Assembly: GCA_003184365.1 (NCBI GenBank)
Contig: NKYR01000033.1
Location: forward strand, 1,728-65,727
DNA: 64,000 bases
Direction of reading: 5' to 3'
Source: Evernia prunastri
Taxonomy: Eukaryota > Ascomycota > Lecanoromycetes > Lecanorales > Parmeliaceae
This document shows positions 21,963 through 33,163 of this stretch, piece by piece. The notes under the pieces were generated by a model. The model searched no databases, had not been told where the DNA came from, and saw only the letters and a program-made list of their open reading frames with translations. Made by a program: the position numbers and the translations under genes. Position 1 is the stretch's first letter; every line of letters starts with the position of its first letter.

Positions 21963-24900
21963 TCAATTAGCCTCCATATACTCCTCACCAGCAGCAAGAA
22001 AATAGCTTACAGTGCAATTATCATCCATAAGAAGCGCGTCCCCATCCTCTCCCAGAACCACTCCTCCACCTATATCTCCAGCGCCGCCTTGTCCAGCTCG
22101 CAATCTGGCAGCCAATTGCGCCAGCATACCTCTCTGAAAAATTCCTCAATCAGTCAACGAACCAACTGACCCATTCTGCGAACCCAACCTGTACTGCCCG
22201 CATTCGCATAAAAGGGCCATCGGCACGTACCGAGATGAACGTATCTCTTATTCCGCCTTTCCTTTGCATATCATTCTGGCTGACAATCTGATAGCTTTGA
22301 TGCATCTTCTTCCGGCTCGACAATCCTTCTTCTCCTACTTCGTCTTCGTTTTTGGGGTCGCGACCAGCTCTCCGTCGGCCGGATATGGACGAAAATCCGG
22401 ACGAGCCATTGGAGGCTGAGCTGATATTGACGCCCGCGCGAGCGTCTTCCTGGGCACGGTGGTCGGGTGAGAAGATCTTGATGGTGTGGTCGATACCGGA
22501 AACAGCTAGGACTGGCTCGTAAGGGTGGCCTAAAGTCGACACAGATTAGAGGCCGACCCCAACGTAGAGCTAGAAATGAGCACTTACCTTGCACGACATT
22601 TACAACCTCGTTGTCTCCTTCAAGGATGTTAACCAGTGCAGAAGTCTTCTTATCCCAAATGAACAAATGGCCACCATCACTGCCGCTTACAACGTATTCA
22701 TCTTGTAAACCGAAGAAATTGGCGTCCTTGACAGTTTTGACGTTGCAATGCCCACGATATTGACGACTATGAGAGTAGCATGGCACACCGTTCTCAACCT
22801 TCTCTCGCAATTTGCCCCTAGCTGAAGCCGATTGAAACATGAATTGTCGTTCTTCTGCCGTAATGTCTCCATCATCGTCATCGTCATCATCTGCATCGCT
22901 ATCGCCGCCGTCATTGTCGTCATGGTCTGAGTCATCTTCGTTGGCGTCCTCATCAGCCATGTGCTCCGCAATTTCATTATGTAGATCATCAATCAGTATC
23001 ACATCAGCGTCTGAGCCAGCATCTTCAATGTCCATGTCGGACCCAGAAGTTCGCACAGATGGGGAAGGCGAAGTATCCACGGCCATACCCTCATCGGCTC
23101 CCGGGCTTTCCATCATTCTTTTGGGATTAGCTGCGGCGCCGCGACTCGACGAGGCTCCTCCAGAGCGTTTGATCAGGCTAACTCCTTCAACTACATCCTC
23201 CTCCTCACTAGGATCTATATCCTCTTGCACCTTCCCTTCCTCAGTACGGGCAGTACCCAGCCCACCGAAAGCTATGTCGACGAATTGAAAGTTGACGCCC
23301 TCTCCAGCATTCATCAGAAGGCCTCTTCCAACTTTGAAAGCCCAGTACTTCGTAGCCGTCTTCCTATTTTGAATATAAGGTCTTGGTTCGTCATCCGCAT
23401 TTCCGCGCGCGGGCACAATCGCGCTCGATAGATCTTCTAGAGGCATCCTAACAGCATTGGCAAAAGCAACAACGGCAGCGGTATCAGTATCGAATATCTG
23501 TCGCGTTTCATCAATCTCGAATCTCGATGCATCGAGATTCGAAATTGCTTTTCCTGTAGACATGCCAAGCAGATAGGGGATGAGCCATTCATCGATGCCA
23601 GAAAGCTCGGCACTGTCTGGTACTGGGAATCGCGGGTTATGGGCGCGCTGTGTTTGTGGTCGTTTGAAGCCTTGCAGTAGAGCTTGGGGGCCTCCCTCAA
23701 GCCAAAGTATGATCGCTTTGAGGAAGTCATAGTTGAAGATTTCGTTTTCGGACGGCTTTGGTCCTTCGTGTGCCGCAGCACCAATCTCCTGGAACATGTC
23801 GAGAGCAGGACTTGATGTAGGACTAGCCGTCTGGATTCGTCCACCAAGCATTCTCGCCAGGGTTCCTGCGGCTTGTACGAAGCGACGAGATGAATCTCGA
23901 TTCATCCGGAGCGTTTGCTGCAAGATTATGTCCTCGTGGAGCGGGTTGACTGGGTACTTCCAAGACCGAGAAATTTCATCCATCTCCGGTAAGCAAGTAG
24001 CAGCAAGCCCGAGGGCAGCCGTAAAATACGGGGTGTGAGTGGTAGACACCCAAGTTGCCAAGGTATCACTGGGCCCTTCAAGCGAGAAAACCAACTTGCG
24101 TATCTTGACAAGGCTCCTGGCAATCCTGAGACTCCTCTTTTGGGACTCGCTCAGGACGGACTCTCTCGCCTCTTCGAGCATCGAGGGAGGAAGACTTGGG
24201 ACAGCATCGCCCATGACGATGTCTTCACTTTGCCCATTCTCGTATCGTACGCGCAGTGCCAGATTACCATCTTCATCCTCACGCTCTTTTTCACGCCTCG
24301 ATTTCGAGCTGGTCATGCCCGCTTCGAGTGAAGTTGTCGATCCTTGCTTCTTCCGCTTGCGCTTCCGATCCCCGGATTCCCTAACTTTGCCTTTTCCGTT
24401 TCCATTCATCGAAGCATTTACACTTTTCGTTGCCCCTTCCCTGGCATCGGGAGATCGAACCAAATCAAAGCTGTATATATGATCTCCTGACCAGCTAGCT
24501 ATCATCTCATTAGGATTAGCATCACTAATTTTGCAGGCCGTAATATGGCCGTTGTCCGTTCTTCTCATCTTCTTTCGCCCCTCAGGTGCAAATTTGCGAA
24601 CGCAACGCGTGGCCTGTCCCATCGTCTCGTTTTCCTGCGAGGACATGCTGTTGGCCGGAGAAGCTCTGCCAGGATTGCCATGCTCTTCGTCTATATTCCT
24701 CCCGAGCATTCTGCGGTCATGTAGGAAGCAGTGGAGATGTGCGCCGCCTAAAGCGATGTAGTGAGGCTGGCTTGGCGAGCAAGAGATGGTGTTGAGGTCG
24801 AGATTGAACCTCTTATAGGATATCAGAGGTGGAGGATTGTTCGTATTGTCATGGTCTGCTCTGTGAGCTAGGAAGCCCCGACCACCTCTTGGGGGCGGGT

Positions 24901-25640
24901 ATGAAGAGGAAGGTAATCGCAGATCAAATTGCCGTACCTGTTGTGGTCTTTAGCATATATTGTGTAGTGCCAGATTCAAGGGTCTAACCTCTCCATCTTC
25001 CGAGCAAGTCAAGAAGAGATTGGGAGATGACTCGGTCACAATCCTCTTCACTCGATCCGCATGCGATCTATAGATCCTTGCATTCGTATCCCCATCACTC
25101 AGATATCTCACGCCTCTGTACATGTTCTGGAACCGTCGTCCACGTCCAGCAGTAGCCACATCCGGCCCCAGAGACGGTTCGACAGGCTTCCCACTGTACT
25201 CGATATCAAAGACCCGGACTTCGGCGTCCCCAGCTGCGGTAACGAGCGTGCGGTCGTTGGAATGTGGCATGAATTTGACGGAGAATATGTTGGCAGCATG
25301 ACCGGTGGCGACTGTCGTGGTAAGGGCGAACGGTGCTACGGATGAGTCCGGTTGGTATGTATGGATGTTGAGATGCTGGTCATCGCTGCCGGAAGCCAGA
25401 AGCCGTCCCGATGTCGACCAGCTGCACAATGTCTCAGTACCGCCTGCTCCTTCACCGAAGCGGGCAACAAGAAGTAACTTGCCTCAACGCATTGACACAT
25501 CCTGAGTGTCCACCGAGTTCGTTGACAATATCCAACTCATTTATCCAGCTCCTGTCTCCGTATATTCCATTGATCGCTGAGTAAATCGACGTATTGCCGA
25601 GTTCCCGCCGCAAGAGGCGGTCATGTAATGTAGGCTGCAT
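21963..25640 (-). CDS. WD40 repeat protein, DCAF6/DCAF8/WDTC1-like
   Basis: About 1136 aa from five exons: 25640-25483, 25421-24989, 24937-22588, 22529-22231 and 22133-21963, with matching phases. The N-terminal half carries WD repeats: ELGGHSGCVNALSWSTSGRL, LLASGSDDQHLNIHTY, LVTAAGDAEVRVFDI, FLTCSEDGEVRQFDLR and HYIALGGAHLHCFLHDRR. Two more follow a long acidic/Ser-rich insert: YVVSGSDGGHLFIWDKKT and EPVLAVSGIDHTIKIFSPD. The split blades and FDLR/VFDI ends fit CUL4-DDB1 associated factors of the DCAF8/WDTC1 type, suggesting a ubiquitin-ligase substrate receptor in the nucleus. Intron 1 is GC-AG. The extreme C terminus after DALLMDDNCT is uncertain because a GTAAGC donor follows there. Confidence 0.85.
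25422..25482 (-). other. GC-AG intron in the WD40 gene
   Basis: A 61-nt intron with donor AG|GCAAGT and acceptor GTGCAG. It joins CVNAL to SWSTSGRLLASG in phase 2, exactly within a WD repeat. This is the textbook GC-AG donor consensus. Confidence 0.85.
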
Positions 25641-26186
25641 AGTGAGGTCTTGCAATGATGAGGGTCCGTTGTACGAAGAAAGCAAGGGTAGGGTGGTCTG
25701 GCTATATGGAATACGGTGCACCAGCAGATGCGGCTCGTCTGTTGAATCAAAGCATGGACGATGTCCCCATTTTTAAACCGCTTGAAGCACAAATTGTCTG
25801 TCTCATCTGTCTGGCCGCTGTCGGCCGATTTACGATTGTGCTATTAAATGCCGGAAAATCATCGGAGACCAGCCTTATATGTAGAGAGTAACTGGTGACG
25901 GGGTCTCTCGGCTTATGGTTCCATCCAACATTATTATTATTGTACCGAGGTACTATTGAATAAGGTACGTCTCATATAGTACCCCCTTCTTGTCAAAGGC
26001 AACATTAGTTACATAGAAGAACATTTCTCTGCCAGCTATAAAATTGTGTTTACGAATGTGCCAACTACCCTGACCTTACTGAATGTGATATCGTCCATTC
26101 CCTTTTGCCCCCCCTTTCCTCCGCATCAGATTCATGGCCCAAGGATCAGCCTCCTCCGTCAATCCTCACTCCTTCGCCATTAATCC
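25641..26186. other. intergenic, WD40 gene promoter
   Basis: Contains the 5' region of the WD40 gene and the 3' flank of the coiled-coil gene. A few T- and A-rich tracts are present but no gene. Confidence 0.5.
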
Positions 26187-27287
26187 TTATTCCTTCCCAT
26201 CTGCTTCCGTGTCATTACCATCAAGACTGTCCAACATGCCTCTTGCCGTTTCAGCCCTCTGCAGATGCATCTGAATGTTCTTCTCTACATTGCTCAGTTT
26301 CTCAATGTACTCAGTAAGCTGGGCATTGTCACCGCCAACGCCGGCTAAAGCGTCTTTCATCCTCGCATTGGCACGTCTGAGTGCCTCCATTTCTGCAATG
26401 AATCCATGTGACGAGGAATCCGTTGGCAAATAGGGGTTGGCTTCGATTTCCCCAGGATAATCACCGATACGTGACATCATGAGTTTGGAAGATTTGGCGT
26501 AGGTCTTGCGTAGGCTTTTTACCTCGGTTTTCAAGGATTCGATGACGCCTTGCATGCGTCTCTTCTCAGAGGACCACTCATATTGTTCCGCCTTTCGAGC
26601 TTGAGACTCCTGAGTCTGTAGCCTTGTGGAATATTCCACAATGCGCAAGTATTGAGCATCCTTGGCGGCTGTATGCTCTTGTGTCTGCTGTATCTTTTGC
26701 TCAAGTTCTTCCACTTGTGCTTCAAGAAGCTCTATTTTACTCGCGAACCTTTGCCGCTCTTTGGCTAGTTTCTCATTCTCCGCGTAAGAGGCCTGAATCT
26801 TTGTGTCAAGGTCTGCTATGTGGATTTCAGCTTGGGCACAAGCAGAGGCTAAGGCTGTGTTCTCGCGCTGGAGCATTTGGATGTTGAGGTACTCTGTTCC
26901 TAGTGTGTAAGGCAGGCTGCCAGAGTGATGTGTGTGTGATGCGGGTTTGGGCGATGATACTGCAATAGGCGGGAGTACGAACGTAGCCGGTGACGCTGGC
27001 AATGGGCTTGATAGCCTCATTCTAGACGATGAAGCGTGAAAGGACGCATCCGTCCGCGTTCCGACAACGTCAGACGAGATCCCTGATCGGGCCGTGAGAT
27101 ATGGTAATTGGCCCACAGCATTTGGCATCTGTCCTCCTTGAGAGCTTTGCGGACTTGCGGATGCCTCGGAGGACTGGGAGGTATATGACTGTTGTGAAGA
27201 AAGGAGACGGTAGCTTCCTGGGCGTTCAGGGTCAGTGAAATCAGACCTCCTCTTCGGCCCTGGAGGCAGGCTGCTCCATTGGCTCAT
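26187..27287 (-). CDS. coiled-coil protein of unknown function
   Basis: Single exon, 366 aa, ATG at 27287 (MSQWSSLPPGPKRRSDF). The first 130 residues are Ser/Pro-rich and probably disordered. From about residue 140 to 270 the sequence has heptad character (LQRENTALASACAQAEIHIA, IELLEAQVEELEQKIQQT), giving a long coiled coil. A short conserved-looking segment MMSRIGDYPGEIEANPYLP follows, then a second helical segment near the C terminus. I do not recognise the family. A structural or cytoskeletal adaptor would fit the shape, but nothing in the sequence proves it. Confidence 0.78.
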   Translation of the reverse strand: MSQWSSLPPGPKRRSDFTDPERPGSYRLLSSQQSYTSQSSEASASPQSSQGGQMPNAVGQLPYLTARSGISSDVVGTRTDASFHASSSRMRLSSPLPASPATFVLPPIAVSSPKPASHTHHSGSLPYTLGTEYLNIQMLQRENTALASACAQAEIHIADLDTKIQASYAENEKLAKERQRFASKIELLEAQVEELEQKIQQTQEHTAAKDAQYLRIVEYSTRLQTQESQARKAEQYEWSSEKRRMQGVIESLKTEVKSLRKTYAKSSKLMMSRIGDYPGEIEANPYLPTDSSSHGFIAEMEALRRANARMKDALAGVGGDNAQLTEYIEKLSNVEKNIQMHLQRAETARGMLDSLDGNDTEADGKE

Positions 27288-28361
27288 TCTGGAAATGTGT
27301 ACGATGTCCAGCTTCTGGAATATCTCATGATCTGCGGGCCCGCGCTTGCTCTGGGATGGGAATTCTCATCAACACCAGTATGAAGCTTGAGCCTGGAGGA
27401 CGGAGAAGGTTCTATCATAGTGGTAGATTTTGAGATCATTTGACCATTGGCTTGGGGAGATAGCTGACAGACGGATCAAAGCGCCTGCAGAAATGCATAC
27501 CGGGGCGATACGAAATAAGCCCAGCAGACGCTATCTGCGTCACAAGTCCTCAACTTCTGGACAGATTCCCACCATGGCCGACATAATTCATTGTCATATA
27601 TCTCCATATCCTCCTTACGGTCGCTGGCGTATGTATGAGATTTCAGTTCTAGCCCTGACCTACGCAGGTCGAACCTCCGAACAAGAGGATGGTCCCGCCG
27701 GACTAACGCTCGAAGGACCATCAGCGTTAGGGCTTGCAATGCATGTAGATCTTTTAGAAGTTCCCAAGCAACTAAAAGGGCTAGATCGATGTACGAGGCG
27801 CGTTGAGTTTCCTGAGTAATCATCCCCGTCATTCGTAGTGCTGACTCAACGTCTGCAGACTAAAGCCCACGCCGCTCACAAATTCGGCGAGGTCTCTGAA
27901 TGCCTGTTTAATGAGATAGTGAGCCTATCACCAACGTTCAGTATCGGTTATTACGTTATACGGGTGACAACTCGCACTTCAAGCAAGGCCCGCGCAGTGG
28001 CGTACCGCTAATTGCATTTCCCTTGATGGGACGCTGTAAGATGAGCGACACTGATTCGAGCGCGGCTTGCCATAGTATTGCCATACTCGAGGTTTTGGAT
28101 ACTTTGAGGCAAAAGCGAGAGTCTGAGGGAATGGGCCGACATCCCGGAGATTGAGGATGGCTAGCATTGAAAATGTCGTCAGTGATGGCAACACTATGCT
28201 TATCGTATTCTTGCAAGATAACATTCGTTTTACAAAAGCGAGTCCATCTCACTCAGCCCTAAGTCAACGTGGCAGGTGCTGCTCTGGTGCAAATGCGGAG
28301 ACAACAGTCACCTGGTGTACAAAGCGTCCTTGATCCTGGTGCACTAGTCTTGCTTTAACTA
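27288..28361. other. intergenic, unassigned open frames
   Basis: Several open frames of 80-129 codons on both strands (27430-27832 and 27956-28252) overlap each other and lack motifs. One minus-strand stretch (about 27830-27480, LALLVAWELLKDLHALQAL) could be the remnant of an exon, but no consistent splice model was found. Confidence 0.35.
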
Positions 28362-29705
28362 CTAGACTGCCTTCCGGACCGGAGCCATAGAACAAATATC
28401 GTTGCTAACATTGGAGGCGAGGTTGTGGATTGTGCTCTCAATCCATAAGGTCTCCTGAGTGATGATCTCGTTCTCAATCCACTGGATGATATCAAGCTCC
28501 TCGAGCAGGCCTACCATCAGTTTTCTGTACATAGAGATTATGCGACACAAACTTGATGTTTCTTGGACCTCCCCAAAGCTGTCGAGATCGCGGGCAAAGT
28601 AGGTCAGTTCTCTTTCCAGAACCATAGCTTCAGCCTTCCAACCATCTCCAATGCCTTCAATAAAGTCCAAGTCTCGACCGATAACTTGGCCATGATTTTC
28701 ACGTCGATCACGGACTCGAAGAGCCTGTGCGAACCATGATTCAAAGATCTCGAGGATGTGGGTATATCTCCCTTCTGAATCCAAGATATTGCGGGTTTCT
28801 GAGACATTGTGTGACAAGAGCTGCACCTTCTCGGCAATTTGCGCACCTGATCTCCCTTGAGACCATTCGACTAACGATAGCTGGTTAATAAGCGTTTGTT
28901 GCTGGTGAGCGACCTCCCTGAGCTCAGTGTGTCGTTCGTAGAGAGCACTAAACCGGTGCTCGAATGAGACCTTGGCGCTTTTCTCCCATTGTTCTTGTAC
29001 GAAGAGGGAGGAACGATGTAGAAGGTGCAATTGAGCTAATTCCATTTGCAGATGAAATATATCAGCGGATGGAATTTCGTCCTTGCTCGCCAGGGTAGTG
29101 GGATCTGGCTGGGTGTTCTTCTTTGGGGTAAAGTGCTGCTGCATAGCCGAGAATGCAGGTCTCGTAGGTAACTTTCTTTGAGGGAGACCCTTCGACGGGG
29201 GAGGGTCCGTTGTGCCAGTGAGCCTCACCTGCTGGCTCGAGGAGCGGCCATAAACTTTAGGGTTTGTCTGCGGATTCGATCCCCTAGAGCTTATCCTGAC
29301 TTCAGGACGTGGGTGGGACAGGCCTGACATTTTTTGACTGGCATACGCTACATTGGTACTACTGTCCTTGCTTGATTTGCGGCTGGTAGAAGGTTGTCTC
29401 GGAAGATGGCCAATTTTCGTATAGTCCCGGCTCGAATTTGTTCGTCCGAGACTGGCAGCCGGCCGGTTAACAGTATCTAGTAGCGATTTGCTGGGGGGTA
29501 GCATGTTTGCAGCTTTGTCTTGAGCAGCATGAGATACTGCCGGAGCGTGCGATTGCCCGAGTGTAGCATACTGTCTCCCAGCTTCATGGCTGTCTTGTTC
29601 AGGAAAAGATCGAATCGGCTTTGAAAATGACTTGATGCCAGCCTTCTGAGGGAGCATACTTCTTCGACTCGAAGGTCCATCAGCTTGGCTTATTGCCATG
29701 TCCAT
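28362..29705 (-). CDS. Ser-rich protein with C-terminal helical domain, unknown function
   Basis: Single exon, 447 aa, ATG at 29705 (MDMAISQADG). Residues 1-210 are Ser/Arg/Pro-rich and look disordered. Residues about 215-440 are helical and well conserved in character: IFHLQMELAQLHLLHRSSLF, KVSFEHRFSALYERHTELRE, YTHILEIFESWFAQALRVRD and LLEELDIIQWIENEIITQET. The combination suggests a scaffold or microtubule/kinetochore-type coiled-coil protein, but I cannot name the family and give no function. It has the same orientation as the preceding coiled-coil gene. Confidence 0.78.
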   Translation of the reverse strand: MDMAISQADGPSSRRSMLPQKAGIKSFSKPIRSFPEQDSHEAGRQYATLGQSHAPAVSHAAQDKAANMLPPSKSLLDTVNRPAASLGRTNSSRDYTKIGHLPRQPSTSRKSSKDSSTNVAYASQKMSGLSHPRPEVRISSRGSNPQTNPKVYGRSSSQQVRLTGTTDPPPSKGLPQRKLPTRPAFSAMQQHFTPKKNTQPDPTTLASKDEIPSADIFHLQMELAQLHLLHRSSLFVQEQWEKSAKVSFEHRFSALYERHTELREVAHQQQTLINQLSLVEWSQGRSGAQIAEKVQLLSHNVSETRNILDSEGRYTHILEIFESWFAQALRVRDRRENHGQVIGRDLDFIEGIGDGWKAEAMVLERELTYFARDLDSFGEVQETSSLCRIISMYRKLMVGLLEELDIIQWIENEIITQETLWIESTIHNLASNVSNDICSMAPVRKAV

Positions 29706-29877
29706 GTCTTGCTTGACGGTTGTAAACAAGTGATGGCGATCAATAAATGAATCAACCTTAATCTCTTTGTATCAATTCAATATGGCAATGGCGCCTTGCA
29801 GAAGGCCGCCAAGTAATAAATAGAAACAGCGGTGATGAGGGTCACGCTTGAACGCGCGGGCTCACATTTGTTTACCT

Positions 29878-29995
29878 GTACGTTCCAGGAGGGAGTCTTT
29901 TGATAGAGCGAGGACACCAATAAATCTTTCCACTTAGCGGGATATCGCTCAATCTATTGGTGTCCTCGCTCTATCAAGCTCACTTCTGGAAGTAC
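29878..29995. mobile_element. MITE-like hairpin element, copy 1
   Basis: The ends form long terminal inverted repeats. The left side GATAGAGCGAGGACACCAAT is matched in reverse by the right side ATTGGTGTCCTCGCTCTATC, and the outer arms (TACGTTCCAG..GGAG.. and ..CTCACTTCTGGAAGTAC) also pair imperfectly. The loop is only about 35 bases. There is no coding capacity. The structure fits a small non-autonomous DNA element or a folded-back remnant. Confidence 0.7.
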
Positions 29996-29997
29996 TA

Positions 29998-30124
29998 GTA
30001 CGTTCCAGAAGTGAGTCTTTTGATAAAGCGAGGACATGGCGGCCCCTCGAGCGAGGACACGAACGCCAGGGGATGGGCTCGAGGGGCCTCCGTGTCCTCG
30101 CTCTATTAAGTTATTCGATTCTGG
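29998..30124. mobile_element. MITE-like hairpin element, copy 2
   Basis: It starts two bases after copy 1 with the same left end (TACGTTCCAGAAGTGAGTCT, then TTTGATAAAGCGAGGACA). The right arm is GTGTCCTCGCTCTATTAAG, and an inner stem pairs GGCCCCTCGAGC with GCTCGAGGGGCC. It is more diverged at its right end than copy 1. Two such units in tandem suggest one inserted beside or into the other. Confidence 0.68.
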
Positions 30125-30729
30125 ACACATCAAAACCACGTGCATTATCGTCGGATGTGCTTGCCGTTGTAAATTTGCTGAATAAATGTTTCATCGTTCA
30201 CGATATGTCACGGCGAGGTGAGTTCTAGGCATGATATGTTGCAGAAATACTTTTTTTTTGAGAGCCTACTTTTGAAGCTTGTGCTGTCTCACTACTCGTA
30301 GTTGAAGAGCGTACAAGATTCGACTAAAGTCCATGCACTATTTCCTCCTAAAAGCCGTCCAGTTCATCCTGGCACCACCAAGTGCCATTCCGTCCTCAAG
30401 ACGAAATTGATCTCAGGGGCACTGGATCGCGTTGAGCGTGGCATTCATCTGACTTCGCTCGGGCGAGCTCGTTTCCGTAGCCCGTTTTTCCATCATCCCG
30501 TCCGTCCTTGCATCTCCTGCCTTCCTCCGTCACGTCTCTAACTATGCCTTTTGCTAGGATTGATGTGGATAGAGCTGGGCGAGCTGATCATCGTCAATGC
30601 TCAATGTGGAACGGAGATGGGCCCAATGAGTGTCATGTCCCAATGTGCGAGCAACAAGCAGCGGGTGCACAAGCGAGGTTTTGGCGATAGCATTGGTAGC
30701 TGTCTTATGTAACGTTGCAAGGTGAAAGC

Positions 30730-31104
30730 TTAAGACACGTATAGCGTTTTCTTTACCGAGCCACACAATTCATTGGTTTTGGGGCGTGAAAGGTTTCCTC
30801 GTGTCTTGTAGCCGACCAGCTTAGCACAGCGTTGACAATAGTATGAGTTAAGACCGATGTTGACGCCACTCATCAAGGGAAGCGAGTCGTCGACGCTCAC
30901 TGAACGATGACAGCGAGAGCAGCGGGCCCAGTCCGTGGACGGAGACTGAGACGGTGACGATTCGGTCGATGATCGTGAAGATTCATAGGATGCGCGGGAA
31001 GAGCGCATCATGGTGGCTTGAGTGTCTTGATCAGGTTGGTTTTGGGGTCTCCTGGGCGGATGGGCCGCACGAGTTTGTAGTTGGAGGAAGCTTGAGGCGG
31101 ACAT
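30730..31104 (-). CDS. small protein with two CxxC pairs, probable zinc ribbon
   Basis: 124 aa from the ATG at 31104 (MSASSFLQLQ); an in-frame TTG upstream is an unlikely start. The N-terminal 60 residues are Ser/Arg-rich. The core reads WARCSRCHRSVSVDD, then IGLNSYYCQRCAKLVGYK: two CxxC knuckles about 30 residues apart that could bind one zinc ion. It resembles short uncharacterised proteins found throughout filamentous ascomycetes. Function is unknown. Confidence 0.72.
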   Translation of the reverse strand: MSASSFLQLQTRAAHPPRRPQNQPDQDTQATMMRSSRASYESSRSSTESSPSQSPSTDWARCSRCHRSVSVDDSLPLMSGVNIGLNSYYCQRCAKLVGYKTRGNLSRPKTNELCGSVKKTLYVS

Positions 31105-33163
31105 GGCGTTAGGAGAGATGGCCGTGGAAGATGGAGGAAGGTCCGTCAAATGCTTTGCTCTCCGGGAGTTTTGCGGTTATTGTTGACTGGTAGAAGCCGG
31201 AATAGCGAAGGATGGTTGTTTGAATGGGAAGATTGAGACTTGGAATATTTTGAAGACAGAAAGGAACAAGAAGAATGTGCGGGGGGTTGGAGGGAGGTTA
31301 ATATATAACAGTAGTATATGTAGGGAACAGGATTATGTTATTTCATCGGCTCATGCGCATTCCGTAGATTAGCATGTTACAAAGCCCGATGTCCCGAGTT
31401 CCCGATTGTGTAACGCGCAATGAGATGGAAGTTGGGTCTTATATCCGGATCGATAACTTGTCTCTTACAGGGCCCCACCCCTACCTACCTACCTCAGGGA
31501 TAAGGACTTTTGAAAGTTGGCATACTCATACGCATTGACTCCATCTCTTGAGCAATGAGCACAGTGTTGTTTATCATTCATCCGTAGAGAACGATTTTGA
31601 GGCAGACCAAAATCCCGCGATGAAGCAGCCAGGTCTTTCATGGCAATTAATGGCATCCTCTCTTTTTCGTTCCCTGCTTTGCGCCAGCTGCGTTCTTGGC
31701 GCGAAGCCACAGTGGTCGGCTCGGACAGCCGAACAAAAGGTCTAGACTCCGCATATTAGACTTCCTCGAAATCAGAGATCGGAGTTTCGGACTGAGAAAA
31801 ACCATTAAGTGCGTACTTATGATTGACACATCATCGTCGATTCATCGTCGCCATGCTGCAACACTAACCACTAGGGTCCGCTGCGAGAGAAAAGACGCGA
31901 GTACGATGATGAGTTCAATGACGAAGCCACTGTTCAAACCGCAAGAGTGGTACCTAAAGATAGAGTGTACCTTGTCCGTACGTACATTTCATGCGTGGAA
32001 TGACGACGCTTTGTCATCTACGGATGATACATTGGGGTAGGACATAGCACAGCCTCTTGGCATCAAAGCCATCGGAACATACTCCTCATTGCCGGGGCCC
32101 TTTCGGAAAGGGACCTCCATGAAAAGTGAAAAGACAGGGGGCTAGTTCCGATGGAAGATTTTCAATTACCGAGTCCAGGCCGGCTTGGCGGGCTTGATAC
32201 AAATTTAAGTTTGGATGCCACTTGGCCTTCTAGAACAAATAATTGGGACCCTGCGTGGGCCTCTGTGCAGATTCCGTCGTTGGATTACGATCACCTCATG
32301 CACGACACGGACTGATGCATTAAGCGCTTAATTCGAGTCATTATATTGCACCAATTGTGATAATGTGATTTTTTCTTCTTTCACACCCCAGCGAAAATAC
32401 GTGGCACTGCACTCGGAAATAAGGAAGAAGACAAAACATGGTCAGTCTCTATGTACCAAGGACTCTCTTGAACACACTCTCCAAAATCAAGCAAGCTCTA
32501 GTACATATCGCTCACCAAAAGCTCTAGGCAAAGCAGCATACTTCCGACTACATCCGGAGTCATGGTTTGTGTGGATAGGACTTCGAAAGATTAGGTAGAG
32601 AATTAGGAATCCTTGACGCCAAATGTGACACATAAATTGACCGCAGTTCACACATCATTGCCTGGCTGGTTGCTTGCATTGGGTACAAAGTTATCATATT
32701 AGTGATTGGACAATCGAACACTTTTCTCGAACCTCGCCGTTGGTTAAGGTTCAGGAGATCGAGACTTTCGTGGCTCATAGAAAAAGCAAGAGTACTGAAG
32801 CTGGCATTCGATATGCTCCTCTGCCGCAATGAGGTGAATGCTTTTCACTTTTGTTCCAACTTTTCCGAGCAACCACCATCTACGATTGACTTTTGACAGA
32901 TCTTGGAATGACTCCAGTCTAGCTAGACGATCCCTTGCCATCAGCATCGCTGAACCTTCTGCCATTTATTCATCGCTCATCTTATCAACCTCGCTCTTTC
33001 TCGCTATCCATCTCTTTGGAATCTCGCAAGCCACAATCCACTCTGATCGTACCTGCCAGTACCATGTCCTCGTTCCCAGTGCTCAGAAAGCCCCCATGCT
33101 CCTACAGCACAGTCCTAGAGTGAAATGCTCATCAACCAAAGCCTATCAGAATCGACCATTCGT
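31105..33163. other. long intergenic region
   Basis: About 2 kb with only short motif-free frames on both strands. A CTAC repeat lies at about 31480-31495. The right end is the 3' flank of the HD-domain gene. No RNA gene was recognised by eye. Confidence 0.4.

Larger units (their letters stand above)
29706..30729. other. intergenic containing hairpin elements
   Basis: Apart from the two hairpin repeats annotated separately, the stretch has only short motif-free frames, for example plus-strand 30302-30541. Confidence 0.45.

Noticed and set aside
27430..28252. Overlapping 80-129 codon frames between the two coiled-coil genes
   Set aside because: No motif, no consistent splice model and frames on both strands; left as intergenic.
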